Positions 1 to 7,012 of a stretch of DNA of 17,073 bases are shown here, piece by piece. This DNA is from Deltaproteobacteria bacterium (GTDB taxonomy: Bacteria > Desulfobacterota > Desulfomonilia > UBA1062). The notes beneath the pieces are model-generated. The model was not told the DNA's origin and did no database searches. It worked only from the letters and a program-made list of their open reading frames with translations. A program made the translations under genes and the position numbers. Each line of letters opens with the position of its first letter. Within the stretch, counting starts at the first letter, position 1. The stretch is taken from contig JAFGTK010000254.1 of NCBI GenBank assembly GCA_016934135.1, positions 1 to 17,073 of the forward strand, given 5' to 3'.

Positions 1-249
1 ATAGTTATAGACCTCACCGTTGTAGGCGATGGTAAACCTTCCGCCATATGTGCTCATGGGCTGATGCCCGGTTTCGGTGAGATCGATGATAGTGAGTCGT
101 CTGTGGCCCAGTGCAATATTTTCTTTATTATCCACATATACACCGGCATCGTCGGGGCCACCCTTTGTAAGCGTATCGCGCATGCGGATACTCAGTGTTT
201 CAAGATCGGGTAATGCGTCCTGGCTCCATATGCCGGTTATTCTACACAT
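1..249 (-). CDS. Asparagine-synthase-type glutamine amidotransferase, N-terminal part (truncated by window edge)
   Basis: Reading leftward from the ATG at 249, 83 uninterrupted codons run to the window edge. They encode the start of a class II glutamine amidotransferase domain: Cys2, the expected nucleophile exposed once Met1 is removed, then GGPDD (residues 30-34), GHRRLTIIDL (48-57), QPM (63-65) and YNGEVYNY (76-83). This order matches the N-terminus of the asparagine synthase (AsnB) family and of the two full-length copies in this window. Two positions are unusual: the common MCGI start reads MCRI, and the usual HRGPD motif reads KGGPD. The synthetase half lies outside the window, so activity cannot be judged. 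The gene follows the CgeB-like gene after 125 bp. Its ribosome binding site is weak (a GA-rich stretch near 260). It is the third amidotransferase of the locus and may amidate a sugar acid. Confidence 0.85.
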   Translation of the reverse strand, partial: MCRITGIWSQDALPDLETLSIRMRDTLTKGGPDDAGVYVDNKENIALGHRRLTIIDLTETGHQPMSTYGGRFTIAYNGEVYNY

Positions 250-374
250 GTGTCTGCTTTCATCGTTCTTAATTGGTTTTATTCAAGCTAAGTTGGCTTG
301 TGTGTGCAGGTAAGAAAGATCGGATGAGCATTCCATTTGTCCTGCCAAAGGGACACGAGAAGATAGCCATGCAT

Positions 375-1598
375 TCATACAAGTTCACGAAAGGCTGATA
401 TACGGTGATAATAGGTGTGCTGATCCATGATGTATTCATAGGTGTTCTCCACCATAGCATTTCTGTAAGAATGATCATGGAAGCGCTGCATTACATCGTC
501 GATGTTGGAGAAATCATGTTCAAGCGAGATATAGTGCTCGTCGGCATTGAGGATATCATTAAATCTCCCCTTGAGCATGATCTGGCAGGTCTTGGTTCCG
601 ACCGCATCAAAGTGTCGCGATGATATAGCCTTGCTGTAGGCCGGACATCGCGGGGTGTCATGAAAGAATCTGTTGTAAATTTCTGAAAACTCCAGATTTT
701 CATAGATATCAGAATAGTATTGTACCCGGAATGATTTCAATGCTGCATTCAATGGATTCTTTATTGCGATCTTGAGAGGCTTGGGTATCAGATGCCACAG
801 TTTTTCCAGAAAGGAATCAGGTTTTACCATGTGTGATCCATGCTGTTTCTGGTTGTTTATTACATATTCCTGTATTCTGCGTATCGTGGCATCATCCCTC
901 TCGAGATAGTACGATCCGGCCTCGTTTGAGATAGTACCCTTGCAGCTGTTGAGAAAACCAGCCCACCCCGTTCTATCCAGGCGGGTTCTTGTATCGATAT
1001 CAACCACGATCGGCGGTTTGAACAAGTGATGGGAAAAGAAATCGAACAGGTCGTTGCGCTCATTATCTCCAAGGCATGACCAGTATCTGGTAGAGCGGGC
1101 ACCGATGTCAATCAACCGGTTTTCTAAAGGGGTCTCCGGCCTGAATGCCTCTTGATTGAGTGCGTGGGGGAGTTCAATCACGCTCGAGGAGGTGCATTCT
1201 TCATACAGCCATCTGCCTGCCTCGATGGGAAGCTGGGTTCCGATATAATCTGCTGAGATGTTTCTGAGAAAATCAATCTTTTCCTTCAAAGACACCCGGG
1301 GAAGATTTACCTCATTGCCAACAAAGCTTAGCAGTATGCCTTTTCTGTTGATGAGGAATTCCGAGTATGGTCGAAGCTGCAGTAATGTGTCTGCGTTTGT
1401 TGAATGAAGCAGGACTATGAGATCGAAGTCCTTGATGGAATCTTTTATCAGTGCAAGATTGGATTTCTCGTTAATATTTATCGAGCGGGTCGTAAAACCG
1501 GGATGGACTTCAAAGGCATGCTGCCAGTCATCGTAATAGGAGAGTTTGTCTGTATAATGGGAATACAGAACGAGTGTGTTTGGTGCAGAATCCTTCAT
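375..1598 (-). CDS. CgeB-like glycosyltransferase, third copy
   Basis: The protein has 407 residues from the ATG at 1598. That start is preferred over an in-frame ATG at 1664 because it overlaps the upstream epimerase stop as ATGA and avoids a 70-base overlap. It resembles the two other CgeB-like domains in the window. An N-terminal Rossmann-like start (TLVLYSHYT, residues 8-16) precedes an IDIGAR segment (163-168), then SCKGTISNEAGS (218-229), SSRHFDA (326-332), QIMLKGRFNDIL (339-350) and HDFSNIDDV (361-369). The last three correspond to the FEA and LFEG region where GT-B glycosyltransferases of this group bind the nucleotide sugar. It is the most diverged copy. LFEG reads LKGR, and a basic insert (about 245-300, with IPKPLK at 271-276) interrupts the domain. 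It is probably a cytoplasmic sugar transferase acting on the exported glycan; donor and acceptor are unknown. Confidence 0.75.
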   Translation of the reverse strand: MKDSAPNTLVLYSHYTDKLSYYDDWQHAFEVHPGFTTRSININEKSNLALIKDSIKDFDLIVLLHSTNADTLLQLRPYSEFLINRKGILLSFVGNEVNLPRVSLKEKIDFLRNISADYIGTQLPIEAGRWLYEECTSSSVIELPHALNQEAFRPETPLENRLIDIGARSTRYWSCLGDNERNDLFDFFSHHLFKPPIVVDIDTRTRLDRTGWAGFLNSCKGTISNEAGSYYLERDDATIRRIQEYVINNQKQHGSHMVKPDSFLEKLWHLIPKPLKIAIKNPLNAALKSFRVQYYSDIYENLEFSEIYNRFFHDTPRCPAYSKAISSRHFDAVGTKTCQIMLKGRFNDILNADEHYISLEHDFSNIDDVMQRFHDHSYRNAMVENTYEYIMDQHTYYHRISAFRELV

Positions 1599-2638
1599 TC
1601 GGGGAGATGCTCCCTGTGCTTCTCCATACACTGCAGTATAAGTGGCATGTTTTCTCTGGTCCATTTGATGGTCTGTTCCAGTCCCTGCCTCAAATCAGTT
1701 GATGCCAGGAAACCAAGCTCGCGCTGGGCCTTTTCCGTGCTTCCGAATCGTTTGCCTGAATGATCCCAGGACCTGGGGGGAAGATATTCAACGCCAGCCT
1801 GATTCCCGGCGAGTTTGTTGATCATGGTTGCGAGATCGAGGACGGAGGTTTCCTTTCCGCTCGCAATGTTGTAGACTTCACCTGCTGTTCCGTTCAGTGC
1901 ACATGCCATCAGCCCGTTGCAGATGTCCTCTACATAGATGAAATCCCGTGAGGCAATGCCCTTGTTTTCTACAGGAAGGGGTTGTCCGTCGAGGGCTTTA
2001 TAAATGAATGTGGGTGTGACGTTACGCCAAACGGTCGCGGGGGTGCCCCGCCAGATTCCGGCGCCGAGTATTTCGCCTGGTCCGTATACATTCTGGAATC
2101 GTGCCCGCACCGTTGGAAGTCCGTACTGGTTAAAAAAGTACATGCAGTAGAATTCGCCGATTACTTTGGAAATAGAATACGGGCTGTCCTGATTCAGGGA
2201 GATCGGGCCGTCTTCGGTTGTTGCCTCTACATGGGAAAATGTTTTTTCCGCAACCGCGCATCCTGCTGATGAATATACCAGTTTTTTGATATTCTTATAG
2301 TTTCTAAAATGGTTCATAAGCTTGAGGCTGGTCAACGTATTGTTTTCATGATCAGCCAGGGGATCATGGATGGAACTTTGATTCCCATGATAGGTTGCGA
2401 GATGGAATACATAATCAAAGACGTCAGTGAGTGTCTCAAGGATAGCATCGTCTGTAATGGACCCTTCGATAAAACTGACCACGGCACTGTCGGGAATATT
2501 CACCCGCTCTGATGATATCAGGTTATCCACCACCACTATCTCACAGGGAGAATGGTTCAGCAGCATTCGTACAAGATTGCCGCCAACAAAACCTGCACCT
2601 CCTACAACAAGTATTTTTTGTTTGTTAAAGTCACTCAC
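1595..2638 (-). CDS. NAD-dependent sugar epimerase/dehydratase (extended SDR), second copy
   Basis: This is a 347-residue extended short-chain dehydrogenase/reductase of the kind that epimerises or dehydrates nucleotide-activated sugars. The NAD-binding glycine motif GGAGFVGG is at residues 13-20, the active-site serine region is VYSSAGC (121-127), and the catalytic pair is Tyr154-xxx-Lys158 in SPYSISK. NVYGPGE (183-189) and RDFIYVED are typical of the substrate half. The start is GTG at 2638, supported by a full AGGAGG Shine-Dalgarno six bases upstream. The stop overlaps the start of the CgeB-like gene as ATGA (1595-1598), which suggests translational coupling. Length and motifs fit UDP-glucose 4-epimerase, UDP-glucuronate epimerase or dTDP-glucose dehydratase relatives; sequence alone does not separate these. 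It would act in the cytoplasm to supply a donor sugar. Confidence 0.85.
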   Translation of the reverse strand: MSDFNKQKILVVGGAGFVGGNLVRMLLNHSPCEIVVVDNLISSERVNIPDSAVVSFIEGSITDDAILETLTDVFDYVFHLATYHGNQSSIHDPLADHENNTLTSLKLMNHFRNYKNIKKLVYSSAGCAVAEKTFSHVEATTEDGPISLNQDSPYSISKVIGEFYCMYFFNQYGLPTVRARFQNVYGPGEILGAGIWRGTPATVWRNVTPTFIYKALDGQPLPVENKGIASRDFIYVEDICNGLMACALNGTAGEVYNIASGKETSVLDLATMINKLAGNQAGVEYLPPRSWDHSGKRFGSTEKAQRELGFLASTDLRQGLEQTIKWTRENMPLILQCMEKHREHLPE

Positions 2639-2644
2639 AAAATT

Positions 2645-2650
2645 CCTCCT
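2645..2650 (-). promoter_or_regulatory. Shine-Dalgarno site fixing a GTG start
   Basis: The minus strand reads AGGAGG, then AATTTT, then GTG at 2638. The full consensus site at a six-base spacing identifies the non-ATG start of the second epimerase. Confidence 0.85.
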
Positions 2651-2703
2651 CGTTCCATGTGAGCATACAGCGAAATGGGACGCACGAATACATGCCCTGG
2701 ATT

Positions 2704-3660
2704 CTATTTGTTATCCTTGTCAATCCTTAAATGGGTGTAGGTCTGGGTTATCCCAAACTCCTTGTAGTATTCTATAGCCTTGCGGACGCCGTCTTCGAGC
2801 GCTGTGGTGATCTTCCATTGAAAGTCCGTATTCGTTTTTGATGGGTCTATAAGGATGGTATAAACGTCATCTTCATTGCGTGCCCGGACCTCAACATCTT
2901 TTTCAAGAGTTGTTCCCAGAGCCTTGAGCGTTGCATCAAAGAGTTCTTTGATGGAATAATCCGAACCGCTTGAGACGTGATAGTAGCCCGTAGTTCCCAT
3001 GCCATTAAGAGCCTTTACAACCACCTCTATCAAGTCCATCACATAGATGAAATCCCTGCGGGTATCCATGACAAAGCAGGGAAGATTGTTTGTCAGACGA
3101 TGATAGAATGTCGGTAGAGGTCCGCTCAGATTACGGGGGCCATAGGCGTTTGCCAGACGAAATGAGATGAAATCCAGACCACTCAGTTCGATATATTGTT
3201 CCGCTGATGTTTTGCTGATGGCATAGCTGCTTCCGCCTGCATACTTGCCCGAGAAGTACGGATGATTGAGTGTTATGGGCTGTTCGATGGGGTGAAGCCC
3301 GTAACACAGTGATGTCTGAAAATATACCAGTCTGCTTACTTTTTCCCTAAGGGATGCCCTTAGAGTGTTGATGGTTCCAGCTACATTTGTAGCTGCATCT
3401 TCTTCCCAATTATCCGGATCCTTATACGAAGCTGCGGCATGTACCACCTTGTCCGGTTTGAAATCATGAAATACCTTGTCCACGAATTGTTTGTCGGCAA
3501 TAGTGCCTTCAACGACACACAGTCGCTTGTGGGGGGTGAGATTATCTCGTCTGCCGGTGGCATAGTTGTCTATCACACATACTTCGTCCCCGCGGGCCAG
3601 CAGCGTATCGGCCAGATTCGAGCCGATAAATCCCGCCCCACCAGTAATTAATACCTTCAT
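2704..3660 (-). CDS. NAD-dependent sugar epimerase/dehydratase (extended SDR), first copy
   Basis: This 318-residue extended SDR protein begins MKVLITGGAGFIGSN, with the NAD-binding glycine motif at residues 7-13. An acidic residue (Asp31) follows the second strand, as expected for NAD(H) rather than NADP(H). The active site includes Ser117 in QTSLCYG and Tyr146-xxx-Lys150 in SSYAISK. NAYGPRN and RRDFIYVMDLIEV fit the substrate half. It probably epimerises or dehydrates a nucleotide sugar in the cytoplasm; the substrate cannot be read from the sequence. The ATG overlaps the stop of the upstream amidotransferase gene as ATGA (3657-3660), and an AAGGAG site at 3668-3673 lies seven bases before it inside that gene. 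It differs clearly in sequence from the next epimerase, so the pair probably carries out two different steps. Confidence 0.87.
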   Translation of the reverse strand: MKVLITGGAGFIGSNLADTLLARGDEVCVIDNYATGRRDNLTPHKRLCVVEGTIADKQFVDKVFHDFKPDKVVHAAASYKDPDNWEEDAATNVAGTINTLRASLREKVSRLVYFQTSLCYGLHPIEQPITLNHPYFSGKYAGGSSYAISKTSAEQYIELSGLDFISFRLANAYGPRNLSGPLPTFYHRLTNNLPCFVMDTRRDFIYVMDLIEVVVKALNGMGTTGYYHVSSGSDYSIKELFDATLKALGTTLEKDVEVRARNEDDVYTILIDPSKTNTDFQWKITTALEDGVRKAIEYYKEFGITQTYTHLRIDKDNK

Positions 3661-5582
3661 GCCTGTACTCCTTTTTCCCTTAATGATGAATAATATGTCT
3701 GTTTATCATGAAATTCCTGGTGCCAGAGCTCGAGGGAGAGCAGACCCCAGAGCTTTCTGCCGAATTTCGGTTCATTCTGCAGCGAATTCAGAATTTCTTT
3801 ATGGTTGAAATAAGATCGCTGCTTTGCCCTGCGTGAAGTAAATATATCAAAGATAAAATCTTTCAGCTCACCTTGCAGCCATTCGTTCAATGGTACGGGA
3901 AATCCCATTTTGTTCTTCCGTGAGGTGATGATCTCGGGAAGATCATTACCCACGGCATCGAGCAGAATCTTCTTCAAGGTTCCGTCCTTGAATTTGATAT
4001 CTGCCGGCATGGTTGCTGCAAACTCCACAATGGGGTGATCCAGGAAAGGAACCCTTGATTCCAGTCCGTGTGCCATGCTCATTCGGTCTTCCACCTGAAG
4101 CAGGGCGGGCAAAAGTGTCTTGAAATCAAAGTGCGTCATCATGTCGAGGTATGACTCTTTTGCCACATTCTTTCCGTGGAAAATGGCTTTGAATGTTTCA
4201 TAGGGGGAATAATCTCCGAGTATCTCCCAGTTCACCTCTTTTTCCAGACTGGGTGCACGGTTGATCAGCCGATAGTATCTTTTATCCAGGGCCTCGAAAA
4301 GACCGTCTCTCCAGAATTCTCTGATCATCGGCTTGTAGTTCTGCAGTGCAACGAGATTGGGAATGATGGACTCATAGGTAACGATGAAATTCCCGTTATG
4401 GAGTGATCCATCTATCGCTCCTTTGATACACTGTTCGAAGTAGGCCAGCAGATAACGGACATAGCCTCCGAAGATTTCATCCGCCCCCTGTCCACCGAGC
4501 ACCACTTTTCGGTGTTCTGCCGCCAGTTTCGAGACATGGAATTGCGGAAAAGATCCTGGTCCTGCAACAGGGTAATCCAGATAATAGATAATCTGCCTGA
4601 TGCTGTCGAGGAAGTCATCGCTGGTGATGTCCACCTCGTGCAGGGTGATCCCGCTGTCCTTCGCCAGGGCCCTGGCATAGGCGCTTTCATCATAGAGTTC
4701 CCCGAGAGAAAATTTTCCGGTGAACGCAAGAAATTCGTCACTGTCACCTCGGTACTTGGCTGCGAGTGAAGTGACTGCGCTGGAATCCAATCCTCCGCTT
4801 AGATATGCCCCGATGGGCACATCGCTTCGGATATGCATTTTGAGCGAGTCATCCAGCAATGCCCGAAGTTTCTCCGTGAAGTATCTTGGTGTATGATCAA
4901 AGTCGGGTTTGTAATATACCTCCCAGTAGCGTTTAACCTCGACATTGCCGTTTTTAATAATGAGTATATGGCCGGGAGGCAGTTCGTGAACCCCGTCAAA
5001 GAGAGTTTTTCCATCAAGACAGAGCTGGAATGCCAGATAATCCTTGAGTGCATCCATGTTTGTTTGAATATTCGGCAAAAACGGAAGCAGGGCCTTTGCC
5101 TCAGAGGCAAAGAGAAAAACGCCGTTGATAATGGTATAGTAAAACGGCTTTACCCCGAATCTGTCCCGTGCGCAGAACATGAGCTGCTGAGCTTCATCCC
5201 AAAGAGCAAAGGCGAACATCCCGCGAAGTCTGTTCGGACAGTCCTGTCCCCACCGGTTGTAGGCGGCAAGGATGGTTTCGGTATCGGAGGTGGTCCGAAA
5301 GTGAAATTCAGTAAACTCTTTCCTCAACTCCTTGTAGTTGTATATTTCGCCATTATAACAGATCGTATGGCCGGCATTGTCAGTCATGGGCTGGGACCCG
5401 GTTTCCAGATCAATGATGCTTAACCGCCTATGGACAAACCCAAGATGGCGGTTCGAATGAATGAATTTCCCCTCATCATCCGGTCCCCGGTGTTTCAGAA
5501 TGTTGCCCATCATATCCAGATGGTTCTCCAGATGAGGATATGTCTTTTTATTTAAATGATAAATGCCAGCAATTCCACACAT
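3657..5582 (-). CDS. asnB: Asparagine synthase (glutamine-hydrolysing)-type amidotransferase, 641 aa
   Basis: This is a full-length AsnB-family protein. The N-terminal class II glutaminase domain has Cys2, RGPDDEG (32-38), HRRLSIIDL (51-59), YNGEIYNY (76-83), SDTE (99-102) and RDRFGVKPFYY (139-149). The C-terminal ATP-dependent synthetase domain has the pyrophosphate loop SGGLDS (262-267) and GQGADEIFGGY (364-374), so both active sites look intact. The family passes ammonia from glutamine to a carboxylate activated as an acyl-adenylate. In polysaccharide loci, homologues such as Francisella WbtH and Pseudomonas WbpS are linked to uronamide formation, and that role is inferred here because every neighbour is a glycan gene. 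It follows the CgeB-like gene after 63 bp and overlaps the next epimerase by four bases. A housekeeping asparagine synthetase is the alternative. The symbol marks the family only. Confidence 0.88.
   Translation of the reverse strand: MCGIAGIYHLNKKTYPHLENHLDMMGNILKHRGPDDEGKFIHSNRHLGFVHRRLSIIDLETGSQPMTDNAGHTICYNGEIYNYKELRKEFTEFHFRTTSDTETILAAYNRWGQDCPNRLRGMFAFALWDEAQQLMFCARDRFGVKPFYYTIINGVFLFASEAKALLPFLPNIQTNMDALKDYLAFQLCLDGKTLFDGVHELPPGHILIIKNGNVEVKRYWEVYYKPDFDHTPRYFTEKLRALLDDSLKMHIRSDVPIGAYLSGGLDSSAVTSLAAKYRGDSDEFLAFTGKFSLGELYDESAYARALAKDSGITLHEVDITSDDFLDSIRQIIYYLDYPVAGPGSFPQFHVSKLAAEHRKVVLGGQGADEIFGGYVRYLLAYFEQCIKGAIDGSLHNGNFIVTYESIIPNLVALQNYKPMIREFWRDGLFEALDKRYYRLINRAPSLEKEVNWEILGDYSPYETFKAIFHGKNVAKESYLDMMTHFDFKTLLPALLQVEDRMSMAHGLESRVPFLDHPIVEFAATMPADIKFKDGTLKKILLDAVGNDLPEIITSRKNKMGFPVPLNEWLQGELKDFIFDIFTSRRAKQRSYFNHKEILNSLQNEPKFGRKLWGLLSLELWHQEFHDKQTYYSSLREKGVQA
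3668..3673 (-). promoter_or_regulatory. Shine-Dalgarno site inside the upstream gene
   Basis: AAGGAG on the minus strand sits within the last codons of the amidotransferase gene, seven bases before the epimerase ATG at 3660. Together with the ATGA overlap it supports coupled translation. Confidence 0.7.
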
Positions 5583-5645
5583 CTTCCAACCCTATAACAT
5601 ACTAGTGTCTGTTTCGGTATAATCTCACAGGGATCTTAATGAGAA

Positions 5646-6923
5646 TTAGTCCTGTCGGATGTATTTCCCCAAAACCTTACGCAGCCATGACCTGCCGGGA
5701 AAATCCATGTAAATACTGTTACGCATCAAGGTCTTGAGCCTACGGATGTGCAAATCCTTGTCAAGGGATTTTTGAACATCATCAGTGTCCTGTTTTTTGC
5801 CGGGCTCGAGACCAATCTGTGCCAGCCGGTCATCAAAGTCCCGGATAAATGATTCATAGGAATAGGTGGGATCAGCTATAAGATTGGCGTAGGCCCTTTC
5901 TGTGATTTTCTGGCGAAGCCTTGAATCTGTGAATGACGAGATTACTTCGTCAAAGTTCGTGAAATCTTTTTTCATTGGGATATAGTGGACGTACGGCTGC
6001 ATTATTCCGGAATACACACCTTCGAACAGGATTTGACATACCCTGAATGCTGCCCCTTCGAAATGACGAGGGCTTATGGTTCGCAGGAAGATATTATTTT
6101 CCCAGGGCCCGAATAACTTGTTGCTTACTTCTTCAAAAGTGATTGCTGGATTTTCCCTTATCAGATCATCACATGCGATGCGTACCTCGTCAGTTACATC
6201 GAAGATGGAAACGCCTGATTCCACCCCAAGTGTTCCCCTGCAGTTGCTCAGGAATCTTGACCAGTCTTTCCCGTACAGCCTGTTTTCTTCCTCGACCTCA
6301 ATATCCAAGTGCAGGGGGATGTTGCGCTCCTTTACAAGTCCGGCAAAGCGGGTTCCTATCACGTGTTTTTCCTGTGCACCTGCACCCATGTAAAAGTCGA
6401 GTCTTCGCGCACGATATCCGATATCAATGGTCCTGTCCTTCATGGGCTTATAGTATTGTTTGGCTTCACTGATGAGGTTTTCACTCACATACCCGGGAAG
6501 ATAGGTATGGATATAACGCGCAGATGTATACTTGGCGTACACCTCATCAAAAAATTGTGATTCCAGGCAGGTGTAGATTGTTTCTATGTTGAACTCGTTG
6601 ATGAAATCGAATCTTTTTGTGCAATAGCGGTATTCGTCCTGGAAAAATGAGATAATGTGTGAACTTCGGCAGGAGTACAGATATTCATAAAATTCATCAG
6701 AGAGTTCATACTCGTATCCCCTGCCAAAAAGTGAGTAATGCAAAACAATTACATCGAAGGAAAGCGTGGAGAGCTCTTTCGGAAAACCGTATTCGGTGTT
6801 TATCTCCCATACGGAAAACCTGGAATATCGTTTGAAAGCGGAACAATTATCAACAATGGTGGTCGCCCCCTGTCTGGAAAAGGGTACATGGTATAGAACA
6901 AGGATTCCCGGTATGTGTCGCAT
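5646..6923 (-). CDS. CgeB-like glycosyltransferase, stand-alone copy
   Basis: The protein has 425 residues and starts at ATG 6923, with AAGGA five bases upstream. It resembles the second half of the upstream two-domain glycosyltransferase along its whole length. Shared segments are FFQDEYRY (93-100), IYTCLE (116-121), DIGYRARRL (167-175), EKHVIGTRF (185-193), KERNIPLHLDIE (198-209), CRGTLGVESG (228-237), ISPRHFEG (284-291), ILFEGVYSGIMQP (298-310), and HYIPMKKDFTNFDEV (313-327). The late part corresponds to the 'Glycosyl transferases group 1' domain found in Bacillus CgeB and related GT-B enzymes. The basic C-terminal end (about 408-425, including RSWLRKVLGKYI) could contact the membrane. No signal peptide is seen. 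It probably adds one sugar of the repeat unit in the cytoplasm; donor and linkage are unknown. A non-catalytic partner role is possible. Confidence 0.78.
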   Translation of the reverse strand: MRHIPGILVLYHVPFSRQGATTIVDNCSAFKRYSRFSVWEINTEYGFPKELSTLSFDVIVLHYSLFGRGYEYELSDEFYEYLYSCRSSHIISFFQDEYRYCTKRFDFINEFNIETIYTCLESQFFDEVYAKYTSARYIHTYLPGYVSENLISEAKQYYKPMKDRTIDIGYRARRLDFYMGAGAQEKHVIGTRFAGLVKERNIPLHLDIEVEEENRLYGKDWSRFLSNCRGTLGVESGVSIFDVTDEVRIACDDLIRENPAITFEEVSNKLFGPWENNIFLRTISPRHFEGAAFRVCQILFEGVYSGIMQPYVHYIPMKKDFTNFDEVISSFTDSRLRQKITERAYANLIADPTYSYESFIRDFDDRLAQIGLEPGKKQDTDDVQKSLDKDLHIRRLKTLMRNSIYMDFPGRSWLRKVLGKYIRQD

Positions 6924-7012
6924 AGCTATCCTTCGATAATGTTACGAGGTCGATGATGATACGTTAAGGGCCGACAGCTTCGACTTCTCAGAATCACAAG
7001 GTGAGTGTCCCC

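Noticed and set aside
283..378. 31-codon minus-strand reading frame whose ATG overlaps the CgeB-like gene stop as ATGA
   Set aside because: The overlap is suggestive, but the peptide has no recognisable features and the overlap alone can arise by chance.
1599..1664. Longer N-terminus for the third CgeB-like protein starting at ATG 1664
   Set aside because: The extra 22 residues overlap the epimerase coding region and do not resemble the paralogues, which start directly with the Rossmann-like strand.
4833..5423. 196-codon plus-strand open frame opposite the amidotransferase gene
   Set aside because: It lies wholly antisense to a well-supported gene, with no recognisable domain; it is a shadow of the conserved coding strand.
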